DNA of 64,000 nucleotides from Hevea brasiliensis (GCF_030052815.1 NC_079505.1:70950324-71014323); one strand, 5' to 3'. Shown: positions 28,137 through 41,077, counted from the first letter of the stretch. Notes: a model not told the origin generated them from the letters alone. Made by a program: numbers and translations.

Positions 28137-29271
28137 GTCTATCATGCTCTTCTGCATTCCTCGAATAGACCAATATATCATCAATGAATACCACAACAAA
28201 CTGGTCGAGGTATGGTCTGAAGATAGTGTTCATTAGATCCATAAAAGCAGCCGGAGCATTAGTTAACCCGAATGGCATAACCAAAAACTCATAATGGCCA
28301 TAGCGGATTCTGAAGGAAGTTTTAGGAATACTCTGCTCTTGTACTTTCAGCTGATAATAACCTGATCTCAGGTCAATTTTGGAGAACACAGCTGCACCCC
28401 TCAATTGATCAAACAAGTCATCAATACTGGGTAATGGGTATCTGTTCTTTATTGTCACCTTATTCAACTGCCGATAATCAATACACAAGTGGAGAGTGCC
28501 ATCCTTCTTCTTTACAAACAATACTGGCGCTCCCCAAGGTGACACACTAGGGCGGATAAAGCCCTTGTCAAGCGCTTCTGCAATCGCACTTTCAACTCTT
28601 TCAATTCTGCAGGTGCCATTCTATATGGCGTTATGGAGATTGGATCCACACCAGGCATAACATCAATCTCAAACTGCACCTCTCTTTCTGGAGGTAATCC
28701 TGGCAATTCATCAGGAAACACATCCGAAAAATCACATACAGTAGGAATGTCTCTTAGTGCTAGACTCCCCACTTGGGTGTCTATCACATGTGCCAAGTAT
28801 GCTTCACACCCCTTTCTGATCATCCTTCTGGCTAGTGCAGCCGAAATGATGTTTGATGGCAATAAATGCCTCTCCCCATGTATTACCACATCACCGCATA
28901 CAAGGAGACCAAAAGTGATCGTCTTCGCCTAAATCAATCATGGCATGATGCCTGGCTAACCAATCCATGCCCAAGATGATATCATACTCTCTGAAGGGCA
29001 TTTCAATCAAGTCTGACGGGAAAACATGTCCTTGGATCACCAAAGGACAGTCTCTATAAATTCTGTTGACCTGGACCTCTTGTCCTAACGGACTAGTTAC
29101 TAGCACTTCAAAACCCATTTGCACACATGGAACAGCAAGTGAACTAACTATGCTAGCACTAACATATGAATGGGTTGAACCCGGATCAAACAACACAAAT
29201 ACTTCTTGATCAGAGATAGAGAATGTACCAGCTACCACATCAGAAGTCTCAGCCTCTTCTCGCTGTCTCAT
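28137..29271 (-). pseudogene. Protease and N-terminal RT of the younger element
   Basis: 28,891-29,271 encodes an aspartic protease with LFDPGSTHSYVS (DPGS where many relatives have DSGA) and the closing DIILGMDWLARH. 28,512-28,889 is the linker with VFPDELPGLPPEREVQF. 28,072-28,545 encodes RT fingers and palm: [19 protein letters not shown], then [12 protein letters not shown] and the intact active-site strand FIDDILVYS. The frames overlap but are offset, showing frameshifts between them. At 28,144 the RT frame runs into the hAT-like element. Confidence 0.92.
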
Positions 29272-30505
29272 TGTGTAGATTCTGGTTGAAGCACTTCCTT
29301 GTCCCGATGACCAATCGTGCTCGATCGCCTAAAGTAGTGCCTCTACCTCTGCCTCTTCCTCTGCCAACTGACTGTGAACCTCTGAGAGCAGGACTCTGAA
29401 TAGATCCCTCGGCAGTAGTAGGAGCTGGACTATATCTCGGAGCACTAGTACAGTTTTTAGCTATATGGCCCTTGCCTCCGCAATTAAAGCAGGCTCCAGT
29501 AGCCCAGTAGCACTCCCCCCCATGAATCTTGCCACAAGTCTCACAGGGGCGGGCAGAATGTGAACCCTTGCTCGACTGCTGACCAGACCTAGGGGGTCTC
29601 TGTCCGGAGAATCGGCCCCTACCAAATCTTCCACCTCGACCCCTGCTGGGTCCACTAAACTTCTTTTTCTTTCCAGAGGTAGCACCAGAACTTGGCTCTA
29701 CTGACTTTTCCCCTTTATCTTTTTCTGATTTCTCAGCTCTCTCTGATTTTTCTTTTATTGGGGTTGCTTCTGATTCAATTCTCTCCAGTTTAAGTGCTTG
29801 AGACATAAGCTCTGAGAAGTTGCTGTGTCGAAATCCCACAACTTGCATCCTTATGCTGGGCTTCAAACCCGTCTCAAATCTCTTGCACCTTGCTTTGCTG
29901 GTAGTAAGGAGACTCCTCGCATAGTGACTCAGGCGGGAGAACTCCCTCTTATACTCTGCCACCGATCGGTTCCCTTGTTTGCACTCAAAATTCTTACGCT
30001 TCGTCAACATATGCATCTGGGATGTATTTCTGTCTGAACTCTCTAATGAAGTCATCCCAGGTCAGCACTGGTGATTCATCTAAGCTGTGGGGGATGGTCT
30101 TCCACTAATCATACGCATCCCCTTGCAGTAGAGACACAGAATACTCAAACTTCAGTTCATCTTGGCAGTGCAGCTTCTTAAATACTCTGTCCATTCTTTC
30201 AAGCCATTGCTCTGTCTCTAAAGGGTCCACTGTACCCTTAAATTCTGCAGCCCCATACTTCAGTAATTTATCGTATTGTCTGGCTGGAGGCGGTGGTTGT
30301 GTCACAGGTGTCTGGGGTGGAGCTTGAGCAGGCACACCCCAGCCATTTGTTGAAACATCGCAGCCATCTGCTGTGCGAACTGTGCAGGAAACTGCGGCAT
30401 TTGTGGGGCTGGTGCTACTGACCCACTAACATTTGGTAAAGCTGGGGCTTCCCCTTGTGCCTCAGCTTCAACAGACTGCTCAACTGAGCGATCCCCTTCT
30501 TCCAT
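29249..30505 (-). pseudogene. Gag of the younger element (frameshifted)
   Basis: The capsid-like N-terminal part lies in 30,105-30,505 in two frames: a Gln/Pro-rich start, then KLLKYGAAEFKGTVDPLETE and WLERMDRVF, typical of plant gypsy Gag. After a stop, 29,249-30,055 continues with RSVAEYKREFSRLSHYAR, a lysine/glutamate-rich linker, an Arg/Gly-rich stretch (GPSRGRGGRFGRGRF) and the zinc knuckle CFNCGGKGHIAKNC. Gag packages element RNA into particles. This copy cannot make an intact Gag. Confidence 0.9.
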
Positions 30506-30671
30506 AACAGTTTGGAGTAGGGTATCTCCTGAACAAGTAACACAAGGAGATTTCCCTCCATTAGTTCATATTCATGATGTAATGCACTGTATGTAACAAT
30601 TATGGACATTGAGCAGTTGTACTTAACAAGAAAGACACAAATTTATATGTTAAAATATACTTCAAAAATTT

Positions 30672-30683
30672 GCTCTGATACCA
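30672..30683 (-). other. Primer-binding site (tRNA-iMet) of the younger element
   Basis: In element sense TGGTATCAGAGC, matching the 3' end of plant initiator tRNA-Met in complementary form, eight bases inside the 5' LTR edge. It fixes the element's orientation. Confidence 0.93.
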
Positions 30684-30691
30684 CTAAAATA

Positions 30692-33600
30692 TGTCACACC
30701 TTACCCCTCTGTAAGGCATAACATGATCCCGTAGAATACCTAATGAACTACCGAACTTCACCTACAGATAACTCATTAGGTACCCTACAAGGGATTTTAA
30801 AACAATTTTCTTATTTTTGACAAGTGGTGAGCATTTTCTAGTAAGTACTTAAAACATTTAGTTAAAATTAAAACTAGTTAATATTTTTTATCCATTTTAG
30901 TTTTTCGCAAATTTTATAAAAATTTTGACAGAGTTTCTTCTGTATTTTGAGAAAACTGTTCTTCAAATACCTGTAAAAAGCACTTCTAAAATTTTTCTCA
31001 ACCACTACTTCAATTTCATACTCACTCCCAATCAATTTCTCAACACATTTATGAACTTTCAAATTTCAAATCCACTATCAATGATCATCAAAATATTAGC
31101 AATCTATTTCATTCAAATTAAATAAAATAGTTGTACTCATTTTTCATTAGAGGCAAAATAATTTATATACATTCTTACAAATTTTACATCAAAAGAAATA
31201 CAACTAAACTTTATTACAAATTTCATATAAATTTTTGTACAAGCTGCTCAAAACCCATTTACATGTCCATATATTTATGTGCAATATATACATCAAAAGA
31301 AATATTTACAGTTAGGGTATAAATTATACCCGAAGACTTCAAGCTGATGACTCCTCACACCTCAGCAGATCACCACGCTCCTCTATGCTCAGATCTGCGA
31401 CAAAGAATAGAAGCTATCGCTGAGTACTAGGACTCAGTAGTGCACAACATACTAAAATAATCTTTATGCAAAACTTAAATCACATTTATTCAAAATTTTG
31501 GCTAAACATGCGCATTAAACACAAAACATAAATCATCAGATTTTAATATGAACCAAGTTCATTTCAAAGTATCAAAACACATTTCATAAAACCCACAGTT
31601 AGATCACGCCATTCGAAACAAATAGAATCTCAATAGCCAGAGGCTAAAGAGAAATCACATCACAAGGCTAGCTAGCTCAAATATATGGATATCCATTCAC
31701 ATCCTCTTCTTCTGGCACACCTCAACACTTTTCCAGAGAAGGAATCAAAATTCGAAACTAATTACCCCCACTAGTCGTGCTAGTGAGGTGTTCACATATA
31801 TGGTCATGACACTGTGGTTTCAAAACTTATCTTAACCATTTGCTAAACATTGCCATTTCAAATATACACAATAACTTTCACAATTTAAATCAAAACATCC
31901 TGAATAAGATCACAATAAACTTTCAACAATTCAAAGCAAAAGTAAAAAAGCATATTTCATTCACTTAATCAATAAATTTTAAGGCATAGTAGTGTTGTGC
32001 ACAAACCTCAAGCGAGTCGTCCCTTAGCCTCGACTCGGTTCCTCGGGTTCCTTCCCGATATTCTTTTCAACTGAAACACACAATTTTACAATGTTTCAGT
32101 ATTAGAACTTAACATAAATCCAAAATAAATTTTAGCTTCGCATTTACCTAGTTCTAACGTGTTAAATTCGACGTTCTCGAAATTTTGTGTTTCGGGTTAC
32201 TATTCACTGCACTATTCAAGTCAAATAGTTGACTTTCTAAAGCTTAATAGGTATGGGAACTCCAACTTCACCCACATACCACATTTTGGTCACTAAACTT
32301 GTTGGTTTTAGTTGTTTACTCAAAGCTTAGGTCGTTTAGGCAAAATTGCCAATTTTTGGTTTTGGAGTTCTAAGTTGCACTATTCCATTGGTCAATCTAC
32401 TGTTAGAATTTGGCAAAACTTCCTTCATAGAAAATGTTCCTTATTGTCTTAAGTATATTCTCATTTTTGGATCACCCCAATTGGAGTTTTGTAGCTCAAG
32501 TTATAGCCAAAATAAGATTACTGTTCACATGCACTGTTCATACTGCAATTTAGGTGCTGGCAGATTTTTGATCCAACTTCATTCAGTGATTTGATCAAGT
32601 TAAGTCCATAATTTGGCCTAATTTCCTTCATACGAAATGTTCTACTATGTCTTAGGTTTCCATCAGTTCAAGAATCGCCTAAATCGGAGTTTTCTAGAGA
32701 GAGTTATAGACATTAGAACTTTACTGCTCAATGGCAATTCTGCAGAGTTGCAGGTTCAGTAACTCAACTTTGCTCAATAATTTGACTAGGTTAATGGCAT
32801 AATTTGGGGTGGTGTTCTTCATGAAAGTTTTAGATCTATGTCTTCTCTAATTACTGGTAAAAGCTCAGGTCATTTTGATTTTCCTAGCTCGAGTTATGAC
32901 CAAATGAACAATTACTATTCATTTGGTCAGTTTGGCATTTGGTCAGTTTGGTGCAGTGGCAGCCTGCTCTCATTTCACTTTGGTCAATTGTTTCACTAAG
33001 TTTTGGTCAATTTTTGGGCATGGTTCCTTAATGAAAATTGTGCCCTTTTATGTCTATTTTCATCCCCAATTGGTGCCATATCAATTGGACTTGTAAAATT
33101 TGAGTTTTGGTCCTTCAAAGTTGGCTTGGTCATGCTGCTGCCCTACGAATTTGGCTTCACTTCCAACAATTCCCGCACATCCCCTTTGGTCATTATTGAC
33201 CATTTTTCAGTTCACAATTGGTTAAAGATATCATTTATGCATTTCTCCCAAAATTTGGTTCACAAACCCTAACATTCAAACCCTAACTCCTTTATCTCAT
33301 GCATTTAACTACATTTAATGGTTTTAATGCTAATCATTCAACTAAGTATGGTTCCTAAACTCATTCAAACCCATTAAATTCATGCAATTCATACTCCCTT
33401 TAGGCTGGCTGAAAATTCACTAATAGTCCTTCCCCCATATTTTCACTTCATTTAATGAATTCTAAGCTCATTTTAAGTAATAAGCATGCACTTAAAATAG
33501 AAATTGAAGGTTAGAATAACAACCTTAGGTGAAGCCTTTGATCTTCACTTTTTGTTCCAACTTCACACTTTTTCTTTCCTCTATTCTTCCTTTCTATACT

Positions 33601-34396
33601 CTTCAAGATGCAAGAATGAAGTTTTTAGGTGGGAGTTATGTTGATTGGGTGAAGAAAATTAAGCTTAATGTAAGCTTAAGGAAAGATTTTTCATGGAGCT
33701 TATGGAGGAGATGGGGCGGCAAACAAGGGAGAAGAAGAAGACTTTTCTTTTTTTTTTTTTTCTTTAATCTTATCCCCTTTTTGAAGACCAAAAATCCCAA
33801 ATTAATAAAATAAATTAATTAATCCTTTATGACATCATGCATAATGTCATCACCTTTGACTTTTCCCATCTTCTTTTTCTTTTTTTTTTCTATTTATTTT
33901 TCTATTAGTTCTTTAATTTAATTCTCGATTCTGAAATTTTCTTTTCTCCGATTTTATTTGACAGTCAGGTCAAGAGTCAGCTCTCGGGGTCAATTGACCA
34001 AATTGCCCCTCGCCGGTTCATCCCGGTTTGCAAATAATTCCATATTTCTTCTGGCTCCCTGACCTAATTATTTGACTGGCATAACCTTCTTTTCGTGATT
34101 TTCTTTTCCATTGTGTTCATAAGGGTCTTAAGGACAACATGTCACTTTTACGGTTCAAATTTGAGTTTAAAATGACTTCGATGCGTTCGAGGAGGTCACT
34201 CATCGTGACTCTCGCTCGTTTAACTTCATATGTTCTGTTTATCTTATTTATAGTTAACTAATTAAACATAACTAATTATTTTTGTATATGTCATCTCAAG
34301 AAGTCTTAAGAGTGGCTCTAAACTCCTTAATTGTCGAGGCACACCACACCCACCTAATGCTGAAATCTACCAGGCTATGCAAACGGGGGTGTTACA
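30692..34396 (-). repeat. 5' LTR of the younger gypsy element
   Basis: 3,705 bp, collinear with 20,717-24,416. Differences are sparse over most of the length but concentrate near 31,350-31,400, 32,925-32,950 (a short local duplication), 33,135-33,150 (a short deletion) and especially about 34,000-34,380. Confidence 0.95.
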
Positions 34397-34830
34397 AGAA
34401 GCTCCTACAGTTGTTCTTTCAATTCTTTTAACTCCGCTAATGCCATCCTATAGGGTGGTACAGAAATGGGGTTTGTACCCGGTATAGTATTTATGCAAAA
34501 TTCAATCTCCCTATCAGGTGGCATTCCAGGAAGCTCCTCAGGAAAAATATTCATAAATTTCCTAATAATAGGTACATTTTTCATACAAGTACCTTCAACA
34601 GATATATCTCCCACCAGTGTCACATAACCTTGACAGCCATGCTTTAACATCTTTCTGGCACTTATGGCTGACACTAAATTATATGGAGCTACACTTCTGC
34701 CACCATCAAAGCTAAACCCTTTCACTTCAGGAATATAGAAATACACCTTTTTATTATTTCTTAATCCTAACTTGATTGCTAACTCTATTACTTTTAAAAT
34801 TCTAACTCTACGATTGGTTTCCACTAGCAC
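34397..34830 (-). pseudogene. Protease-RT linker part of the older element's pol, right of the insertion
   Basis: The minus-strand frame 34,405-34,830 ends with a typical Ty3/gypsy stretch before RT: IFPEELPGMPPDREIEF, then PPYRMALAELKELK. It breaks off exactly at the younger element's boundary and continues on the far side at 20,716. The N-terminal side contains protease-linker sequence. Gag and the protease active site are not identifiable further right. Confidence 0.85.
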
Positions 34831-37829
34831 ATATACTATATAGTATCATACTATAGTATTAACCTACTACTCATTTTATGGAACACGGGCCATTCACAAT
34901 GGATGATTCTTTCTATATCTCCTTCTTAACATAACCATCAAAATATTATCGTTCCCTATTATCCTTTGTAGGGAATTGCTCTTCATGGTTAGATAGGTAT
35001 CCTTGAACCTATAATTTCCTCTTGATCTATCATGGCAGTGAGAAATTGGTGTTGTACCACAATCCCAGACAAGATACTTTACGCATTCATTCTTTTTGAC
35101 ATAGCCACATCTATTGCCTATAGTTTTCCAAACTTCAGCCTCAAATTTACTAATATCTCTTGATTCTCCTCTTCAATTTTCATCATCTCTTCGCAATTAT
35201 TATGCTCTACTTACAGGATTTCATTGCACTAACTTCTTATTGTACCACTGCTCTGCCTGGCATATAACCTCATAATTTACTATATCTGTTTACACTCCAT
35301 TTGTATTTCATACCTATCATCATTATCCTGTGTCTCTGTCTTTTACGGTATTCTGGAAGACACCTTTCACTATCAAATCCTTCCAAAACTACTTTAGTCT
35401 TACATTCATTACTTTGATCATTGTACTTTTTAGTAACTTATGAGTAATATTTATACCTGTCCTGTCCTCTACTATTGTTCTGTTACTTATTATCAAACCG
35501 TTACTCATATTTCCTCACAAAGTTACTCAGTTAGTCACACTAAAAACACTTGCCTAACTCCTAATTACAGACTCCAGGTTTCACCATTTTGAATTCTAAC
35601 ATCAAATCTTTGTGCCATTATCCCTCATTTTTTTCTCTTCTCTGGCATATTTGAATCCAATAGGTTGAGTTTTATTCAACTTACTATCTATTGATTTTGC
35701 TTCTTTGTCTTGTAAGACAGTTCAAGTTACCATTGCACACTCTCTGGTTACTACCTACTTTGGTTGCATACCTCACCTAACTTTCCTCATACTATTAACA
35801 ATATAAAAGGTCCTTATCGTATTGTCCCTTATTCTACCTTAGGGACAGAAAACAGACAAAGTTTATTCTAAATCCTATAACTTTGAGCTTCATGTTCTGG
35901 CTCCTAACACTACACCAACTATGACCTACTCTGAGTTTTACATTTTTAGATTCTATACCGTGACAAATGTTCTCCTTTGTATCCTGACTCTACTCTTCCT
36001 AATCTTATCCTAATTTGGTCCTTTCAATTTGTTCTTTAATCAACTCCTTTTATCTTACCCAAATCCAAACTTTAACTATTTTATTTTTTAGCTCTATTTT
36101 CTTTCTTGACCTAACTGTTATGTTAGAAACTTATACCTTTTCTTTGTCTCTATCAAGTCATCTACACCTTGATGTTACTCAGAATTGATCTTTTGATCAC
36201 TCTAACTAGTACTTCCACTGGCATTCTGGTTATGCTGCATCTACAATTAACTATCAAAATGTTCATTTTAACACTTAATATATTTACTAGCATTTTGTAA
36301 TTTACCAGCATTTTGTAATTTACCTTTGCTGACTTACTACCCTTAATATTATTCTATTTAGAGTGTACTCTTTTCTTAAGTAATAAGAACTTGAAAAGGA
36401 ATTCAAAGAATTGCATACATGCATTTACTGTGTGATCTCTGTCCCTATCCTTTGACTACATACTGCCCCCCACTACCTTAGGGAGAGGATCTATAGGGAT
36501 TCTATTTTCCCATATCCACTTAATTAGTTAAAACTTATGATATTGGGTACCCAAACCTGTCATTTAATTCAAAGACTTTACATCCATCATGATCTGATCA
36601 CTTATGATTCCTACAATGAAACTTATACCCTCTCTAGGATACATGAGCTAGCATCTCTCTACCTCACTCTACAGTCCCATTTGGGACACTATTCCATAGG
36701 TCACCATCACTAGTAGTAACCTTTTGTGCCTCCTGAAAGGATAAGAACATATCCTACATTATAATCAATTGCAAACGAGGTACTGCATTTGTCACCTTGC
36801 CACAACCATGTCAGGCTATCTGCTCTCTTATCATACTGCAAACTTCTTAAAGCATTATTTCATAGGCTATGAACACTATTCATGGCATCTGGTCTCCTTT
36901 TCAAGGGAACAAAGTCGTATGCTACTCCTTACTGCCCCACAAAAAAAAAATACTATTTCCACTAAACTTTTGGCAAAATGTCCATTGTAATGCCAAAACT
37001 ATCTAAGACCCTACATTAGAGACCATATGGTCTCACTCTGCAGGTGTTACCTTTACTTGTGATTATACTGAAACCTCTAATCTTATGGCAACTTCTTATG
37101 TAACTCTAGCTCATGCTAGGGTAACTGAGTCACTGACTTTAGTTACCGCCCAACTGGGATCTTTGATATTCTAGCTCAAGGATTTTAAACTCGTAACTAG
37201 GAGTCCCAAACTCCTTTACAAAAACAGAACTCTATTTTGGTATATCCATACCAAAACAAAAGCTAGTTGCAAACATCCATGTATAACACATTAGGGATGC
37301 ACGTAGTTCTACATAATAATATTATATCGGTACTGTAATCTGCAGCTTACCACTCAAATAATGAGAGCATTACATAAGTCACTATGGTACGTCCCAATAA
37401 ACTAGGTTTTTCAATCTCTTATCTCTCTTTAACCCACTGATACCATAAACTTGCCCTGACTAGGTTGTCCACTGATAACTGCTAGCAATGGTACCCTCAC
37501 CTCCATCTAGGGCAGCTATACTACTATAACTCACATTTATGTACTCGTACCTTGCACTAGATAGGCAAGCTAATTAGCCCTATTTTGATAGAAACATGAC
37601 ATTTCTTAGAGTACGTATCCCCCTAGCAGACCTCAACATGTCTGTAGCTCAAGTTCACATCACTATGTACTTCATGAAGATTGAGACACTAAATTGAAGC
37701 ACTCTTATATTACCCAAAGAATAACGTAGAATCTAAAAACAAGGAGTTACAGAAAAAGATGAAGCAGGAACCTATGCTCTGCATGTGACAACTCCAAGTA
37801 TGCACTTTCCCATAAATCTAGAGCCTAAA
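34831..37829 (-). other. Decayed gag/leader region of the older gypsy element
   Basis: About 3 kb lie between the last recognisable pol frame and the primer-binding site. By position this should hold gag and protease. Stops occur in all frames and I see no zinc knuckle or protease motif. Short open frames such as 36,769-36,990 (plus) are chance openings. Confidence 0.6.
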
Positions 37830-37842
37830 CTCTAATATCAAC
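37830..37842 (-). other. Degenerate primer-binding site of the older element
   Basis: In element sense the bases next to the 5' LTR read TTGATATTAGAG. This resembles the tRNA-iMet-complementary TGGTATCAGAG with several changes, as expected of an old copy. Confidence 0.6.
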
Positions 37843-37844
37843 TT

Positions 37845-38877
37845 TGTCACGACCCAATCTCATGGGCCAGACCGGTACTAGGACTTGGATCAGCATAAGG
37901 CCCCCAAAGCTCATAGTAAGCCTAACTATTTCTAGCACAACTATAAAGCCCATAAATATAGTCCAATTTCAAGAAATCAAATGGATAGAATATGATCATA
38001 AATTGGACTATCCAATAAGGAGCCTTAACTCACCCAACCTGTAAACCAATAAAACAATAATATGGGAAGCTCAGCTCACTCTCACAATCCTCAAAGTAGA
38101 TAAATAATCAAATGGGAGCTCAGCTCTCTCATCTAAAGGAATGAATATCTCATGCATCCAAACATTTCCACATAAATAAGATTACAACTACAAAAGTTTA
38201 GTTAATACAACCCCAGATAAGGATAATACACTACTGGTATATGTGAAGTTCTAAAATTTAACAAAAAATAATAAAAGTAAACTAAAATTTTCTAGTTTAA
38301 CCTGCGAGAAAAGAAAACGCGTTATTTTTAATAAATCCACCAGTCACCTGAGGAAAAATAGTTGAATAGGGGTAAGCGTTCTACTCATAGAGTAAGATAT
38401 TGATTTTAAATATAATTTCTATAACTATCTAAACCTAATGCATTCCTATGTATGAAATGCAATATACACACATAATTTCAAACAATTCAAACAATATTCG
38501 CACAAAAGATAATTTAGAGCACTCACACACCCGCGTGTCACATCAACATATATACATATGGGAGTTGATCCCTTTTATAGCTCTCTTAATTCCAATACCT
38601 ACCAACGAGGTCAACTCAAGCTGGACTTTCTCTTAATTATCCAAGTGTAGAGGTCAGCGAGATCAACTCAAAGCCGTACTTACCTCGACTTTTCCACATA
38701 TAAGGATTAGGTCCTAGCAAATCAAGCTCCAGCGTGCGACTACCCATCCTACCCATATCCATATCCACACCAAACATAAGCAAACATACACAGAGCTCTA
38801 AATTACCTTAAGGTGACATCCACAATAATTTCACCAATAAAATATGCAACATAAGGGTGTGCCTAGCATTTAACTAC

Positions 38878-38917
<40 letters not shown>

Positions 38918-39304
38918 ATGAGCATGCCTTGAATATATGATAATAATATTGAAATTATAAATAAAATCAATATCTACTCACAGATTATCCAAATGCCACT
39001 AGGGTGACTGAGAAGACGAGGAAGGTTGACTTAGACCACCTAAACAATCATATTCAAGAAATTTATCAATATTAACTCAAAACAAAGAACTAAAGAGCCT
39101 AAGAAACCCTAGGTTTATGCCCAAAATCGACAAAGTTTTCTCTATGCCTAGGACCTACCCAACCTGCAAAATAACTCAACTAATATTTCTCAATCCAAAA
39201 AGCTTCAGGCCCACAACACAACAACTACACAATACCCCTCCTAGGCCTACCAAACTAGTCAGTTCTCACACAAAAAAAATTATTTAAAAATTCGAGATGT
39301 TACA
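37845..39304 (-). repeat. 5' LTR of the older gypsy element
   Basis: 1,460 bp, with plus-strand ends TGTCACGACC...GATGTTACA. It pairs with 16,470-17,934 and holds a (TG)n tract at 38,881-38,912. The open frames inside it are not genes. Confidence 0.9.
38881..38912. repeat. (TG)n microsatellite in the older element's 5' LTR
   Basis: Thirty-two bases of TG. The partner LTR has AT repeats at this point. Confidence 0.95.
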
Positions 39305-39402
39305 GAAGTCATGAATTCCAAGCGAGGAGGTCTCTCTCTCTCTCTCTCTCTCTCATTTGGATACAAGGAATGTTGAAGTCATGGATTCCAAGTGAGGAGG
39401 TG

Positions 39403-39450
<48 letters not shown>

Positions 39451-39520
39451 ACTCATTTGGTACAAGGAATTATTATACTTTTGTTGAAGTCATGGATTCC
39501 AAGCGAGGAGGAGTGAGAGA
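39305..39520. repeat. Local tandem repeat with (CT)n tracts at the insertion flank
   Basis: The phrase GAAGTCATGGATTCCAAG followed by C/TGAGGAGG occurs three times (about 39,305, 39,375 and 39,485). The copies are separated by (CT)n tracts at 39,331-39,354 and 39,402-39,450 and by CATTTGGATACAAGGAAT. The left flank at 16,420-16,469 ends in the same ATACAGGGAATTATTATACTTTTGTTGAAGT text, so the repeat predates the older insertion. Confidence 0.8.
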
Positions 39521-41020
39521 GAGCATAAAGAGGTGAGAGGGACCACAGAGAAATATTGTAGAACTTAGAGAGTAGTGAGGGATTAAGATGTTACAAATCA
39601 AAATTGAGAGACCAAATTATTTAAAATTGCAAATAGGGAGATTTAGTTGTGGTTTTTATCAAATTTGGGGTTAAGTTGTAAATTAACCAAAAAAATATAA
39701 AATTCTTTAAAATTTGATATATTTTAACAATAATGTAGTTCATTTGGCTACGACTCAAACTCTAGAGTTTAGAGCCCTGAAGATGATTATAATACCTTAA
39801 ATTAAAAAGCATTAATAAAATATTTTAATTTTTAATTTTTTTTCTAGAGAAAATATATTTCATTAGTTTGAAATAGAAAACAAAATTAAGTACAAATCAT
39901 CATATTACTATATTTTTGCATAAGCAAATTAATATAAATTACTTATAAAAAAAATCATTATCTTGATTTAAATGGTTCGATCGTGTTAATAGAACATTTA
40001 ACTTGGCCAATCGATGGGAAACATGCTCTATTTAGTAGTAATTTACAGCCACTATCTAACTTGATGGTCTTTCTACTAATCTAGTATGAAAACCTTCAAA
40101 TTTTAACCTCCTATTGAATAAAAGACTTGTGCCTCATACAACACTCTTATCCATGTAACAAATAGCACATTCAAACATTCCATAAAATGAAGACGGAATA
40201 AATCCTTAATTAGAAGGAATAACTCCATAAAAATAAAAACAAAGAAAAATAAATCCTTACTAAAACATAATCAAATAACTCAGAACTCAAAATTCATCAA
40301 CAAGAAAATATTTATATACATATACGCAGAATCCATTTTAAATGGCATAGATTAGAGAATTATTAGAAAAAAAAAAATGGAGGGAACACAAAGGAAAAGG
40401 GGCGAAGAGAGCAACCACTAATAAAAATATTCACAGGTGACCGCCCAACAAAAAAAAAAAGGTAAGAGAAAAAGGGAAGTAAAAGAAAAAGATGAGAAAA
40501 GAGAAGACTAAAGTAATGTTGATAAAAATATAATGGAATCTTTTTAAATATATATCACTACAATAAATAATCTACTTTTTCTTCTTTTTTTTAAAAAAAA
40601 ATTATTAATTTCTTTTTGCCAATAACACTATATAGTTTTTTTTTTATCAAATATAGGTAAATTATAAAAAGTGCATGAATTTTAGAAAAAAAAAAGGAAT
40701 TATTTTTATTATATAATATGAAATAGAATAACATGAAAAAATATATTATTTGCCTTTTCGAATTGTTGCCATATGAAAATTTAAGATTAACAGTGATACA
40801 GAAAAGTGAGAAGAAAGTATTTGTTGAATAGCTTTAACGCATTGATAAAAGAGAAGTGTAGTGAGTGCTAAGCATTTCGGTGACTGAATTCCATATAATT
40901 TAAGAGAATTCCAGATCGTGGTTGTGAAGAATAGAAGTCCACCTTCAAGTGCAAAGAGGGATCATATGAGTAAAACATTCTCCAGATATATATATATTGC
41001 CAAAACTAAGTGAAATTAAA

Positions 41021-41077
<57 letters not shown>

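Larger units (their letters stand above)
20717..34396 (-). mobile_element. Younger Ty3/gypsy (chromovirus, Tekay/Del-like) LTR retrotransposon, 13.7 kb
   Basis: Complete element on the minus strand with LTRs of about 3.7 kb. It has a perfect AGAAG duplication (20,712-20,716 and 34,397-34,401), a tRNA-iMet primer-binding site, a polypurine tract, and gag-protease-RT-RNase H-integrase in gypsy order. A chromodomain-like C-terminus, with ILAYEVKQLRNKQIPLVKV at about 24,540-24,610, plus the very long LTRs fits the Tekay/Del chromoviruses. The LTRs are nearly identical over most of their length, so it inserted much later than its host element. Stops, frameshifts and a hAT-like insertion in RT disable it. 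Without that insertion it would be about 12.3 kb. Confidence 0.95.
16470..39304 (-). mobile_element. Older Ty3/gypsy LTR retrotransposon, minus strand, interrupted by a younger one
   Basis: The element runs from LTR 16,470-17,934 to LTR 37,845-39,304. It is flanked by a perfect 5-bp duplication GAAGT (16,465-16,469 and 39,305-39,309). Removing the inserted younger element (20,717-34,396 plus one 5-bp duplication) leaves about 9,150 bp, a normal full-length size. The pol remnants read on the minus strand in the order protease-RT linker, RT, RNase H, integrase, which places it in Ty3/gypsy. The gag half (about 34,830-37,830) has lost recognisable open frames. The LTRs differ by many substitutions and small indels, so this insertion is older than its guest. 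Confidence 0.92.
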
